A stretch of 64,000 nt of DNA from Desulfurobacterium atlanticum (GTDB taxonomy: Bacteria; Aquificota; Aquificia; Desulfurobacteriales; Desulfurobacteriaceae): the NCBI RefSeq assembly GCF_900188395.1, contig NZ_FZOB01000003.1:1-64000 (forward strand), written 5' to 3'. Below, piece after piece: positions 25,603 to 35,063 of the stretch. Both the position numbers and the translations under genes were made by a program. A model generated the notes under the pieces. It saw nothing but the letters and a program-made list of their open reading frames with translations, did no database searches and had not been told where the DNA came from. Within the stretch, counting starts at the first letter, position 1; every line of letters begins with the position of its first letter.

Positions 25603-26484
25603 ATGGTAGGTTCAAGAATTTTTAAATTTTTAACAGTTGTTTTTCTGTTTCTTATTTCACTGCCGATAATTTTAGGATTTATCTGGCTTTTTATTTCAAC
25701 CTTTTCTATAAGGACGTTTGGACTGATTCCTGTTGATTCACAGGGACACATTGGAGGATTAACCCTTTCAAACTGGAAATTTCTTGCTGATAAAACGATT
25801 TGGCTTGTAACTTTAAATACACTTATTCTTGCTATAGGGCTTACTGCTGGAGTTATTATTGTTTCAGCACTTGCTGGCTATGCTCTTTCAAGAATGAATT
25901 TTTCCGGTAGAAGAACTATTCTTTCCCTTTCTTTGATGCTTCACGCTTTTCCGAGTGTTACTCTTTTGATAGCTATCTATTTCGTTTTAAGATGGATATC
26001 AAAAATACCTATCATCGGAAATGGTCTGCCTGTTATCGGGGGATTTGGGTATGATACTCTCGGTGGTGTGATTCTTGTTAGTATAGCTCTTCAGCTTCCT
26101 CTGGGCGTCTGGCTTATGAAAGGTTTTTTTGACAATGTTTCCTGGGATATGGAGATGGCTGCCCTTATAGATGGATGTTCAAGGTTCAGGATTTTATGGC
26201 AGATAATTCTTCCGCAGATAAAGCCGGGCATAGCTGCCCTTGCGATTTTCTCTTTTATCGAAGGCTGGAGCTCTTTTTTGATTCCGTACTCTTTTATGAC
26301 TTCAGCATCCACGGCAACAGTAGCAACCTATCTTAACTCTCTTCTTTCAGATAGTGCACCGGTTAATTATGGAACGCTTGCTGCTGTTGGTCTTTTTCAG
26401 CTTCTCCCTGTTTTAATCTTTTTTATTTTTACTCAGAAATATATGCTTAATATTTTTTCAGGTGGAGTGAAGGGCTCTTCCTGA
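25603..26484 (+). CDS. ABC importer permease, MalG/UgpE type
   Basis: A protein of 293 residues with six membrane helices. The EAA loop reads MEMAALIDGCSRFRILWQIILPQIKPG near residue 185, a textbook MalG-type loop. ALAGYALSRMNFSGR near residue 85 is also conserved in this family. An ATG at 25603 with AAGGA upstream is the likely start. The last residues (YMLNIFSGGVKGS) match the conserved end of carbohydrate permeases of this class, close to F--G---GAVKG. Confidence 0.86.
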   Translation: MVGSRIFKFLTVVFLFLISLPIILGFIWLFISTFSIRTFGLIPVDSQGHIGGLTLSNWKFLADKTIWLVTLNTLILAIGLTAGVIIVSALAGYALSRMNFSGRRTILSLSLMLHAFPSVTLLIAIYFVLRWISKIPIIGNGLPVIGGFGYDTLGGVILVSIALQLPLGVWLMKGFFDNVSWDMEMAALIDGCSRFRILWQIILPQIKPGIAALAIFSFIEGWSSFLIPYSFMTSASTATVATYLNSLLSDSAPVNYGTLAAVGLFQLLPVLIFFIFTQKYMLNIFSGGVKGSS

Positions 26485-26519
26485 TTTATTTGAAAACTAT
26501 TTGAAGCCGGAGTTTTAAT

Positions 26520-27596
26520 ATGAAAATTGCCCTTGAACATTTAACAAAAAAGTTTGGAGATGTTTATGCTGTGAAAGACCTAAATTTCCATATTGGTGAT
26601 GGAGAGTTCGTTGCGCTGCTTGGGCCTTCAGGCTGTGGAAAGACAACCACAATGTTGATGATAGCCGGGATTTATAAACCTACAGAGGGTTTTATTAAAT
26701 TTGACGGAAAAGTTGTTAATGACCTTGAACCCAGGGATAGGAATACAGGGATGGTGTTTCAAAGTTATGCTCTCTATCCTCATATGACGGTTTATGAGAA
26801 TATAACTTTTCCTTTAAAGCTTAAAAAAGTGCCTAAATCTGAAATGGAAGAAGAGTGTAAAAAAATAGCGAAACTGCTCCAGATAGAGCATCTCTTGAAC
26901 AGGAAGCCCGGTGAGCTTTCCGGTGGCCAGCAGCAGAGAGTTGCTCTTGGTAGAGCTTTGATTAAAAAACCGAAAGTCCTTCTGTTTGATGAGCCTCTTT
27001 CCAATCTTGATGCAAGGCTCAGAATAAGTATGAGAAGGTTTATAAAAGAGATACAAAGAGAGTTCGGAATAACAAGTATTTATGTAACTCATGATCAGGA
27101 AGAAGCGATGACTATGGCTGACAGAATAGCTGTGATGAAGGATGGAGTTTTACAAACCTTTACAACTCCTAATAAGCTTCACGATGAGCCGGAGAATATT
27201 TTTGTTGCCAATTTTATAGGTAATCCTCCTATGAATATTATTGATGCGGAGTTATTTGAGGATAAAGGTGAATTGTATCTTTGTCTTTCGGAAGGATTTT
27301 CTGTTGAAGTTCCGGAAATCAGAAAGCCTCGGGTAAAAAAAAGAAAGGTGAAATTTGGGATTCGTCCTTATGATGTAAAAATAGTTAAAGATGGAAAAAT
27401 ACCGGCAAAGGTTGTTTTTGTTGAGTTTTTCGGGAAAGAGCTTTTGGTTCTTTGTAAGATTGGAGATAAAGAGATTCAGGTTCTTGTTCCTGCTGAGTTA
27501 AATGTTAAAGAAGGAGATGGCCTTTTCCTGGAATTTAAAGAGAGCGGTTTCCATTTCTTTGACCCTGATACTGGAGTTTCTCTTTTAAAGAGGTGA
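26520..27596 (+). CDS. ABC importer ATPase, MalK/UgpC type
   Basis: A 358-residue ATPase. Walker A GPSGCGKTT near residue 38, Q-loop in MVFQSYALYPHMTVYEN, signature LSGGQQQRVALGRAL near residue 132, Walker B VLLFDEPLSNLDA, and the H-loop in YVTHDQEEAM. The C-terminal 110 residues form the OB-type regulatory domain of MalK/UgpC proteins (VKFGIRPYDVKI). It overlaps the next gene's start region by one or more bases depending on start choice. Confidence 0.93.
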   Translation: MKIALEHLTKKFGDVYAVKDLNFHIGDGEFVALLGPSGCGKTTTMLMIAGIYKPTEGFIKFDGKVVNDLEPRDRNTGMVFQSYALYPHMTVYENITFPLKLKKVPKSEMEEECKKIAKLLQIEHLLNRKPGELSGGQQQRVALGRALIKKPKVLLFDEPLSNLDARLRISMRRFIKEIQREFGITSIYVTHDQEEAMTMADRIAVMKDGVLQTFTTPNKLHDEPENIFVANFIGNPPMNIIDAELFEDKGELYLCLSEGFSVEVPEIRKPRVKKRKVKFGIRPYDVKIVKDGKIPAKVVFVEFFGKELLVLCKIGDKEIQVLVPAELNVKEGDGLFLEFKESGFHFFDPDTGVSLLKR

Positions 27597-27598
27597 GG

Positions 27599-28294
27599 AT
27601 GCTTATAACGGCTCATAACGGTTGTGAGAATACTGTTCAAAATAGTTTTGAAGCCATCAAGGTGGCTGTTGAATCAGGAGCAGACGTTGTTGAAGTAGAT
27701 GTTAGGATTACTGGAGATGCTGTTCCGATAGTGTTTCACGATGAAGATATATTGGTAAATGGGGAAAAGAAGAAGATTTCAGAGATTTCTTTTGAAAAGT
27801 TTAGAAAAGGGGGGTTCTTTAATGGGATTTTTCTTGAAGAAGTTTTTGAATTTTTGAAAGACGAAGATGTTATTGTAAACCTTGATGTTAAAACAGATGA
27901 TGCAATTGTTCCCATGGTAGAGATGGTTAGAAGATTTGATTTTTTTGATAGAGTGTTTGCCACGGGCTGTGAGTATGACCGAGTTGTGAAGTTTAAAAAG
28001 CTTTTTCCTGACTTCAGAGTTTTTCTAAATGTTCCGATGTTTAGTTTTTCTGGTAAAGAGTCTTTAAAAGGTCTTTATTCAATACTTATATCCAGTGGGG
28101 CTTGTGGAATAAATATGAATTACAAATATTGTTTCCCTGAGTTTGTTAAATTTTTTCACAAAAGGTTTTTTCCTGTTTCTGTCTGGACTGTGGACGCTGA
28201 AAATGATATGGAAAAAGCTATAAGAATGGAAGTTTTCTCTATAACGACAAACTATCCTGTTAAACTGAGGAAAATTATAGAAAATTCATGTTGA
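27599..28294 (+). CDS. Glycerophosphodiester phosphodiesterase
   Basis: A protein of 231 residues of the GDPD TIM-barrel family. AHNGCENTVQNSFEA (family HRG..EN) at the start gives the first catalytic His and the metal-binding Glu; EVDVRITGD (Glu, Asp) and FHDE (second His) follow; VSVWTVDAENDM near residue 200 is the conserved W-T-V/N. HNG in place of HRG is unusual. GTG at 27593 is an alternative start. It ends the importer operon and likely cleaves imported glycerophosphodiesters in the cytoplasm, as UgpQ does. No signal peptide. Confidence 0.87.
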   Translation: MLITAHNGCENTVQNSFEAIKVAVESGADVVEVDVRITGDAVPIVFHDEDILVNGEKKKISEISFEKFRKGGFFNGIFLEEVFEFLKDEDVIVNLDVKTDDAIVPMVEMVRRFDFFDRVFATGCEYDRVVKFKKLFPDFRVFLNVPMFSFSGKESLKGLYSILISSGACGINMNYKYCFPEFVKFFHKRFFPVSVWTVDAENDMEKAIRMEVFSITTNYPVKLRKIIENSC

Positions 28295-28299
28295 TATTT

Positions 28300-29109
28300 T
28301 TACTTTTGTCTCACAATTTTAAAATTTTCTGTATCAACAATCATGTTATCCCATGCGGCTATTGTGTTTATGTCGGTTTTTTCTGAAAGTTCTTTGGCTA
28401 TTTCCCACGGTTTGTTTGATACCATTGTTCTTCCAAAGTGGGTAAGAATTGCAAGTTCAGGTTTTATCTCTTTTATAAGTTTTTCTGCGTCGGGAACTGA
28501 AAGATGAGGGATGAGGGGCTTTGGATTTTTTAATGTTGTGTTGATTATCAGTATGTTTGAGGTTTTATATGCGTCTATCAATTTATCAAAATACTTTGTG
28601 TCAGCTATGTAGCCGATGGATATGTTCTTTTTGCTGTTTTCAACTACAACGCCGAAAGTATCAACGCCGTGAATGTGTTTTATTGGAAATTTTATTTTTC
28701 CGCTTTCAAATGGAATTTCGAGGCCTTCTTTAATTATGATAGTTTTTTCAAGGTTGTTTCTTGTGTATTCTAAAACTACAGGATCTTCCGATACAGCATC
28801 TTCAGGGCAGAGAAGTATCCCTTTTTTCCTTTTCCCCCCAAGGGTGATTGCTTCTATCATGTGGTTTATGTCGGCACAGTGGTCAAGGTGGCGGTGAGAG
28901 ATTATAAGATAGGATAGCCAGTGAGGGTTTAACCCCTTTTTATGTGAATAGATTAAGGCACCGGGCCCCGGGTCTATATGGATGTTTGTTCCTTCTACAT
29001 CTATCCATATACCGCCCGCCTGTCTGATAAGGCCGAAGGCAGCATATCTTGCTCCTGCTGTTCCAAGAAAAACGATACGATTTTTAACCGTTTCCCTTGA
29101 AAGGATCAC
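28300..29109 (-). CDS. Metallo-beta-lactamase-fold hydrolase
   Basis: A 269-residue MBL-fold protein related to the RNase Z/PhnP side of the superfamily. VFLGTAGARYAA is the first strand, IDPGPGAL follows, and HRHLDHCAD near residue 74 is the metal motif HxHxDH. A late His occurs in LTHFGR near residue 223. It lacks the tRNA-binding exosite arm of RNase Z, so I do not assign a substrate. It overlaps coaD by 4 bases and converges on the GDPD gene with only 5 bases between stops. Confidence 0.8.
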   Translation of the reverse strand: MILSRETVKNRIVFLGTAGARYAAFGLIRQAGGIWIDVEGTNIHIDPGPGALIYSHKKGLNPHWLSYLIISHRHLDHCADINHMIEAITLGGKRKKGILLCPEDAVSEDPVVLEYTRNNLEKTIIIKEGLEIPFESGKIKFPIKHIHGVDTFGVVVENSKKNISIGYIADTKYFDKLIDAYKTSNILIINTTLKNPKPLIPHLSVPDAEKLIKEIKPELAILTHFGRTMVSNKPWEIAKELSEKTDINTIAAWDNMIVDTENFKIVRQK

Positions 29110-29600
29110 TTTCTACCCATCTTTTCAAGGAGTTTCTCTTTTACGCACTTTGTTACAAACTGGTCAACATCTCCGCCGTAAAAAGCAAGTTCTCTAACAA
29201 CTGAAGAGGAGAGATACGCAAATTCATCTGAAGGCATTAAAAAAACAGTTTCTATTTCAGGATATAGTTTCCTGTTTATGGAAGCCATTGTAAACTCGTG
29301 ATCCATATCAGAGATAATTCTTATACCTCTTATTATCGCGACTGCTCCTTCCTTTTTTGCAAATTCAACAAGGAGAGAGTTGAAAGTTTTTACCTTTACC
29401 CTGCCGTTTAATCCTATCTCTTTAAGGCTTTCTTTAAACATCTCTTTTCTTTCTTCTATTGTAAACATCGGTTTTTTCTTCGGATTTTCCGCTATTCCTA
29501 CAATAAGCTCGGGAAATATTTCAAGTCCTCTTTTTACAATATCAAGATGTCCCAATGTTACAGGGTCAAAAGTTCCGGGATATATGGCTTTTCTTATCAT
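29106..29600 (-). CDS. coaD: Phosphopantetheine adenylyltransferase
   Basis: A 164-residue nucleotidyltransferase of CoA synthesis. AIYPGTFDPVTLGHLDIV at residues 5-22 carries the T/HxGH ATP-binding motif, IIRGIRIISDMDHEFTMA is the phosphopantetheine pocket, and YLSSSVVRELAFYGGDV is the late ISSS-R motif. It sits between gpmI and the MBL-fold gene, 1 base after gpmI. Confidence 0.96.
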   Translation of the reverse strand: MIRKAIYPGTFDPVTLGHLDIVKRGLEIFPELIVGIAENPKKKPMFTIEERKEMFKESLKEIGLNGRVKVKTFNSLLVEFAKKEGAVAIIRGIRIISDMDHEFTMASINRKLYPEIETVFLMPSDEFAYLSSSVVRELAFYGGDVDQFVTKCVKEKLLEKMGRK

Positions 29601-29601
29601 T

Positions 29602-31176
29602 TTATTCCTCTATAACAAGGTTTTCACCTGTCATCTCTTCAGGTTTCTCTTCGCCGAGTAGTGCAAGAATGGTTGGAGCAATATCAGCAAGTATTCCTGC
29701 CACTTTAACTCCTCCAAACTCTTCCGGTATCTCAACCTCTTTACTTTTCCTTCTTTCTATTTTATAAACTCTGCAGGTGTTTCTTACCACCACAAACGGC
29801 ACCGGATTTGTGGTATGTGCAGTTTGCGGTTGGCCTGTTTCTCTGTTTATCATCTGTTCAACATTTCCGTGGTCTGCCGTTATTATACATGCACCGCCTT
29901 TTTTAAGCACCGCTTTTACGACTTTTGAAAGGCATCTATCAACCGTTTCAACGGCTTTTACGGCAGCTTCCATTATACCTGTATGTCCCACCATGTCAGG
30001 ATTTGCAAAGTTTAAGACTAAAAGTCTGTAATCGTTGGTTTCAAGCTTTTCTATAAATTTTTCAGTAACCTCTTCAGCACTCATTTCAGGCTTCAGGTCA
30101 TAAGTGGCAACCTTTGGTGATGGTATTAAAACTCTGTCCTCTTTTGGAAAAGGTTCTTCCCTGCCGCCGTTGAAAAAGTATGTAACATGAGCGTATTTCT
30201 CTGTTTCTGCTATTCTTAGCTGGCTGAATCCCTTACTTGAAATAACTTCACCAAGAACATTTTTAAGCTCCTGCGGTGGAAAGGCTACGTCAAAGGGGAA
30301 AGTTTGTTCATACATTGTCATTGTAGCTATTAGCGGTTTTACGGTCTTTTTCCTCTCAAATCCATTAAAGTCATCAAGTCCCAATGCTGAAACTATCTGT
30401 CTCATTCTGTCTGCTCTGAAATTAAAGAAAAAGACAGAATCTCCGTCTTCAATGATACCGTTTTTATCAACAACATAAGGGGTAACAAATTCATCTGTCT
30501 CTCCCCTTTCATAGGCTTCCTCAAGGGCTTTTAAAGGATCTGATGTAATGTTTCCTTCTCCTAAGACCATTGCGTTGTAGGCTTTTTCTGTTCTATCCCA
30601 CCGTTTGTCTCTATCCATGTAATAATATCTTCCGCCAAATGTTGCAATTTTTCCCGTTCCGGTCTCTTTTAGCTTTTCTATCAGCTGTTTCAGGTATTTT
30701 TCTGCTGATTTTGGGGGCGTGTCTCTTCCGTCAAGAATCGGATGGATATAAACTTCTTTAACACCTTCTTTCTTTGCCATATCAATAAGAGCAAAAAGGT
30801 GTTCAATATGGCTGTGAACTCCTCCGTCAGATAGAAGTCCTACAAGGTGAAGTTTTCTATTTTTAGCGTTTACCATAAGCTTTTTAAGGACAGAATTATC
30901 AAAAAATTCGCCAGATTTTATAGCTTTTGTTATTCTCACAATATCTTGATAAACAATTCTTCCAGCTCCTATATTCATGTGTCCCACTTCTGAATTTCCC
31001 ATCTGACCATCTGGCAATCCTACCGCTTCTCCTGATGCGAGAAGAAGAGCCTTCGGATATGTTGACCAAAGATAATCCCAGAAAGGTGTGTTTGCCTGTG
31101 CTATAGCGTTTCCATCCTTAACGGGGCTGTATCCAAAGCCATCAAGTATTATGAGAGCCACAAATTTTTCGTTCAT
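29602..31176 (-). CDS. gpmI: Cofactor-independent phosphoglycerate mutase
   Basis: A 524-residue alkaline-phosphatase-superfamily enzyme that interconverts 3- and 2-phosphoglycerate. [10 protein letters not shown] has the first metal Asp, [15 protein letters not shown] near residue 58 has the catalytic Ser, [11 protein letters not shown] and [10 protein letters not shown] follow, [12 protein letters not shown] and [11 protein letters not shown] near the end complete the two-Mn site. In an autotroph it would run in the gluconeogenic direction. Start at 31176 with AAGGAG. Confidence 0.96.
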   Translation of the reverse strand: MNEKFVALIILDGFGYSPVKDGNAIAQANTPFWDYLWSTYPKALLLASGEAVGLPDGQMGNSEVGHMNIGAGRIVYQDIVRITKAIKSGEFFDNSVLKKLMVNAKNRKLHLVGLLSDGGVHSHIEHLFALIDMAKKEGVKEVYIHPILDGRDTPPKSAEKYLKQLIEKLKETGTGKIATFGGRYYYMDRDKRWDRTEKAYNAMVLGEGNITSDPLKALEEAYERGETDEFVTPYVVDKNGIIEDGDSVFFFNFRADRMRQIVSALGLDDFNGFERKKTVKPLIATMTMYEQTFPFDVAFPPQELKNVLGEVISSKGFSQLRIAETEKYAHVTYFFNGGREEPFPKEDRVLIPSPKVATYDLKPEMSAEEVTEKFIEKLETNDYRLLVLNFANPDMVGHTGIMEAAVKAVETVDRCLSKVVKAVLKKGGACIITADHGNVEQMINRETGQPQTAHTTNPVPFVVVRNTCRVYKIERRKSKEVEIPEEFGGVKVAGILADIAPTILALLGEEKPEEMTGENLVIEE

Positions 31177-31350
31177 TCTCTCTCCTTGTTGAGAATATTT
31201 TGCATTTAGCTTTAAATTTATGCTTTTCTTAGAAGTTTGCAGGATGGATTATCCTACATTATGGGGGAAATGTTCAACAGCTTAAGATATAATGTGAGTG
31301 GTAAAATGGCGATACGATTTAGGAATTTGCTTTTTATTGGGGGAATTGAA

Positions 31351-34300
31351 ATGCCCGAACATAACGATTTGACATTTTTTACTAATGAGGATGGAAGAAA
31401 GCTTATAGACAGATTTAAAACTTTATTTAAAGATACTAAGGAATTGAATATTATTGTGGGATATTTTTACCTGTCCGGCTTATATCAACTTCAAGAAGAG
31501 CTTGAGAATGTAGATAAAATAAGAATTATTGTTGGGATGCAGGCGGGTAAAGAAGTATTTGATCTTGTGGAAAAAGCAAAAAGTATAGAAGAATCAAAGA
31601 ATAGCTATCTTGAAAACGTAGTTGAGGAACTTTCAAACGATGAAAATGATTCCTTTGAAAAAGAGAAAGCTATAAGAAAATTTTTAGAGTGGATACAAAG
31701 TGGTAAGTTGGAAATAAAACAGTATCCACATTCACCTCTTCATGCCAAGCTTTATATTTTTAGAAGTAGAAGTGGGATAGATGTTGGAAGAGTAATTACA
31801 GGGTCTTCAAATTTCACAATTTCAGGTCTTAAAGAGAATCTGGAATTCAATGTGGAACTAAAAAATAGGGCTGATGTTGAATTTGCCATTAGTAGATTTG
31901 AAAAACTGTGGGAAGATTGCAAGGATATTTCAGAAGATATTATAAAAACAGTTAAGGAGAAAACTTATCTTAACGATACCCTTTCTCCTTATGAGCTTTA
32001 TTTAAAATTTCTTTATGAGTTTTTTGGAGAGCAGATCGATTTTGATAAAGAGGATGAATTTTTATTTCTTCCTAAAGGATTTAAAAAACTTAAATATCAG
32101 CTGGAAGCTGTTGTTGATGCAGAATCCAAAATTAAAAAGCATGGCGGTGTATTTCTTTCAGATGTGGTAGGTCTTGGAAAGACCTTTATAGCTTCAATGT
32201 TAGTGGCTAAATTGAGGGAAAAAGTATTGGTGTTTGCTCCTCCTCATTTGACCGAATACTGGGAGGATACGTTAAGAGAGTTTAATGTGGCAGCTAAGGT
32301 GATTTCATCCGGGCGTTTAAGAAATTTAGATGTTGAGTATTTTAAAGACTATTCCATAGTTATTGTAGATGAAGCTCACAGATTCAGAAATGAGGAAACA
32401 AAAAGTTATGAGACTTTGCACAAAATATGTAGAGGAAAAAAGGTAATTCTTTTAACAGCAACACCCTATAACAACAAGCCATCCGATATTAAAAGCCAGT
32501 TGCTTCTTTTCCAGAATAGGTATAAATCCACCATTCCCGGCGTTACAAATCTTGAAGAGTTTTTCAGTGCTCTGGAAACTAAAATAAAGCAAGTTGACAG
32601 GAAAAAAAATCCTGAGAAGTTTAAAGAGGTTCTTAAAGAGTGCGGTCAGGAGATTAGAACCAGAATTTTAAGATACGTTATGGTAAGACGAACAAGAAAG
32701 GAAGTGGAGAAATTTTTTAAAGATGACCTGAACGCTCAGGGTGTTTCCTTCCCAAAATCCAGAGACCCTGTAAAAGTTTACTACGAACTGGATAAAAAAC
32801 TTGATAGTTTATACAATAAAACTATAGAAATAATAAAAAGTCTTTCATACGCAAGGTATCGTCCTGCTCTCTACCTTAAAACCAAACTTAAAGAAAATGA
32901 CCCGATATTTATTTCTCAGATGAATCTGTCCGGTTTAATGAAAACGCTTCTGTTAAAGCGTCTTGAAAGTAGTTTTGAAGCATTTAAGAAAAGTCTTGAT
33001 AGATTTTTAAAATCCCATGAGCAGTTTTTAAATATGTATGAAAAGAAAGGCGAAATTTATATAAGTAAGGAAGTTGATGTTTATGAATTAATTGACGATG
33101 ATAATTTTGATGAAATCTTTAAACTTGTTGAGCAAGGCACTGTCCAGAGTTACAGCAAAGAGGAGCTGCGTCCAGAGTTTTATGAAAATCTCAAGGCTGA
33201 TACAGAAGCAATAAGAGAATTACAAAACGAATGGTATAAAGTAGAAGATGACCCAAAGTTGGAAAAATTTTTAAATCTGCTTGAGTATGAAGATTCCACT
33301 CTATCTAAAGCGAAAAAACTTCTAATATTTACCGAATTTTCCGATACAGCTGAATATCTCGGGAATAGATTAAAAGAAAGCTTTGGAGATTGTGTTTTGG
33401 TTTTCTCTTCTAAGTCAAATCCTTCGGTGAGAAAGAAAATCATTGAAAACTTTGATCCAAATGCAAAAGTTAAAAGGGATGATGTAAAAATTCTTATTAC
33501 AACGGATGTTCTTGCAGAAGGGATAAACCTTCACCGTTCAAACATTATAGTTAATTACGATATTCCGTGGAATCCAACAAAAGTTTTACAGAGGGTAGGA
33601 AGAATTAACAGAGTAGGCACAAGATTTAAAGAGATTTATGTTTATAACTTTTTCCCTATAAGCGTTGCAGAGAAAGAGCTGGGACTTGAAGCGGCAGCAA
33701 TAGCGAAGCTTCAAGCTTTTCATCAGGCTCTCGGGGAGGATGCGAAATATTTAACAGAAGAGGAAGAGGTTGATGCCCATGGTTTGTTTGAAAGGATAAA
33801 CACTATAAAAGAAGATGAAGAAGATGAATCATTCTTCCGGTATATTAAGCTGCTTAGAGAAATCCGGGAAAATAATCCTGAGCTGTTTGAAAAGATAAAA
33901 AGTCTTCCTAAAAAAGCCCGCTCTGGAAGGAGATTTAAAAGAGAATTACTGATAACGCTTTTTAAAAAAGGAAATCTTAAAAAGATTTATGTTGCTTATG
34001 AAGATAAGCAATCTCAGGAAATAGACTTTTTAAAAGCAATTGAGTTGCTGGAAGTTGGACCAGAAGAGAAAAACCTTACAATTCCGCTTGAAAATTATTA
34101 TTCTCTGTTAGAGAAAAATATAAGTGCTTTTAACATTTCCTTAAATGAAGAAAAAAGTAAAGAGAAATCCAGAAAAACAGCGTCAAGAGCTGAGAAGTAT
34201 CTTATAAAAGAACTAAAAGCTCTTAAAAACTATTTCAAAGATAAAGAAACGAAAAAGCAGGTTATAAAAGTGCTTGGCTTTATAGATACAGGAAGCATAC

Positions 34301-34476
34301 CTAAAAGGACTTTAAAGGACTTAAGCAAGAAGTTTAAAGAAAACAGCGAACCTGAGGTAAAAATTGAAATTCTGAGAGAATTTTTAGAAAAAATTTCCTT
34401 TAAAGAAAAACAAACAGAAAATTCTTACGATGATTCAAATGTGGAAGTGATATTGTCTCAATATTTTGGAAGGTGA
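31351..34476 (+). CDS. PLD-nuclease/SNF2-helicase fusion, defence type
   Basis: A protein of 1041 residues. An N-terminal phospholipase D-type domain has HSPLHAKLYIF..(HxK, about residue 129) and GSSNFT. A superfamily 2 SNF2-like helicase follows: GVFLSDVVGLGKT (Walker A, near residue 268), IVDEAHRFRN (DEAH box, near 338), LLTATPYNN, and VLQRVGRINRVG (motif VI, near 745). The C-terminal 250 residues are charged and helical. I choose ATG 31351 (GGGGGAA site) over the in-frame ATG at 31237. Such fusions travel with adenine methylases in restriction and DISARM-like loci; the methylase here is two small genes away. It opens the defence island. Confidence 0.85.
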   Translation: MPEHNDLTFFTNEDGRKLIDRFKTLFKDTKELNIIVGYFYLSGLYQLQEELENVDKIRIIVGMQAGKEVFDLVEKAKSIEESKNSYLENVVEELSNDENDSFEKEKAIRKFLEWIQSGKLEIKQYPHSPLHAKLYIFRSRSGIDVGRVITGSSNFTISGLKENLEFNVELKNRADVEFAISRFEKLWEDCKDISEDIIKTVKEKTYLNDTLSPYELYLKFLYEFFGEQIDFDKEDEFLFLPKGFKKLKYQLEAVVDAESKIKKHGGVFLSDVVGLGKTFIASMLVAKLREKVLVFAPPHLTEYWEDTLREFNVAAKVISSGRLRNLDVEYFKDYSIVIVDEAHRFRNEETKSYETLHKICRGKKVILLTATPYNNKPSDIKSQLLLFQNRYKSTIPGVTNLEEFFSALETKIKQVDRKKNPEKFKEVLKECGQEIRTRILRYVMVRRTRKEVEKFFKDDLNAQGVSFPKSRDPVKVYYELDKKLDSLYNKTIEIIKSLSYARYRPALYLKTKLKENDPIFISQMNLSGLMKTLLLKRLESSFEAFKKSLDRFLKSHEQFLNMYEKKGEIYISKEVDVYELIDDDNFDEIFKLVEQGTVQSYSKEELRPEFYENLKADTEAIRELQNEWYKVEDDPKLEKFLNLLEYEDSTLSKAKKLLIFTEFSDTAEYLGNRLKESFGDCVLVFSSKSNPSVRKKIIENFDPNAKVKRDDVKILITTDVLAEGINLHRSNIIVNYDIPWNPTKVLQRVGRINRVGTRFKEIYVYNFFPISVAEKELGLEAAAIAKLQAFHQALGEDAKYLTEEEEVDAHGLFERINTIKEDEEDESFFRYIKLLREIRENNPELFEKIKSLPKKARSGRRFKRELLITLFKKGNLKKIYVAYEDKQSQEIDFLKAIELLEVGPEEKNLTIPLENYYSLLEKNISAFNISLNEEKSKEKSRKTASRAEKYLIKELKALKNYFKDKETKKQVIKVLGFIDTGSIPKRTLKDLSKKFKENSEPEVKIEILREFLEKISFKEKQTENSYDDSNVEVILSQYFGR

Positions 34477-34561
34477 ATTATATAACTACTTTAAGATTTT
34501 TGCGTTGCAGAAACGGAAAGTGGGATATAAAATTAGATATATCGGATAACAGGGAGGATTT

Positions 34562-34795
34562 ATGGCTATTACCAAAAAGTTGATTAGTATGGACAAAATG
34601 CTTGCTGAAGAGCTTTCTACTGTTTCAAAAATACTTGGAATATCTCAGAAGGAGATTGTAGAAAAAGCTCTTGATTTTTATTTTGACTATTTAGATGTGG
34701 CTGTTGCTGAAAAAATAAGTAAAGAAATAAAAGAAGGTAGAATGAAAGTTTATGAGGCAAAAGAGGTTTTTAGGGGACTTGGGATAGATGTATAA
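34562..34795 (+). CDS. Antitoxin of a RelE-type pair
   Basis: A 77-residue protein with an N-terminal ribbon-helix-helix-like segment (KKLISMDKMLAEELSTVSKILGISQKEIVEKALDFYF) and a C-terminal Glu/Lys-rich tail that would wrap the toxin. Start at 34562 behind GGGAGG. It overlaps the toxin gene by 8 bases, the classic antitoxin-first order. The pair lies between the helicase and the methylase of the restriction-like locus. Confidence 0.75.
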   Translation: MAITKKLISMDKMLAEELSTVSKILGISQKEIVEKALDFYFDYLDVAVAEKISKEIKEGRMKVYEAKEVFRGLGIDV

Positions 34796-35063
34796 ACTTT
34801 TATTCTCCGAAGTTGCTAAAAAAGACCTTGAAAAATTTACCATTGATGAGAGAATTTTTATTGCCGAAAAGTTGAAATACCTCGCAGAAAATTTTGAACT
34901 TCTTAAACAGACAAAGAAAGTTAGAAAACTCAAAGGAAGCGGTAAATTTTACAGGTTTGTAATTGCCAGAAAAATAAGAGCTATTTTTGAAGTTAAAAAC
35001 GAAGAGATTGTTATTCTGATGTTGAGAGTGGGGAAACGGAAAGATGTCTATAGAGATTTATGA
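34788..35063 (+). CDS. RelE/ParE-superfamily toxin
   Basis: A 91-residue basic protein with the RelE/ParE fold pattern: YKLLFSEVAKKDLEKF at the start, then RKLKGSGKFYRFVIARKIRAIFEV and IVILMLRVGKRKDVYRDL at the end. The R-x-G-K-R-x-x-V/I-Y ending is close to RelE members whose Arg and Tyr act on mRNA at the ribosome. It overlaps the antitoxin by 8 bases and the methylase by 20 bases, which couples toxin and methylase translation. Confidence 0.82.
   Translation: MYKLLFSEVAKKDLEKFTIDERIFIAEKLKYLAENFELLKQTKKVRKLKGSGKFYRFVIARKIRAIFEVKNEEIVILMLRVGKRKDVYRDL

Noticed and set aside
31351-34476. Mokosh-type system
   Set aside because: A PLD-helicase fusion recalls it, but the helicase motifs here are SNF2-like and a methylase accompanies it, which fits a restriction or DISARM-like system better.
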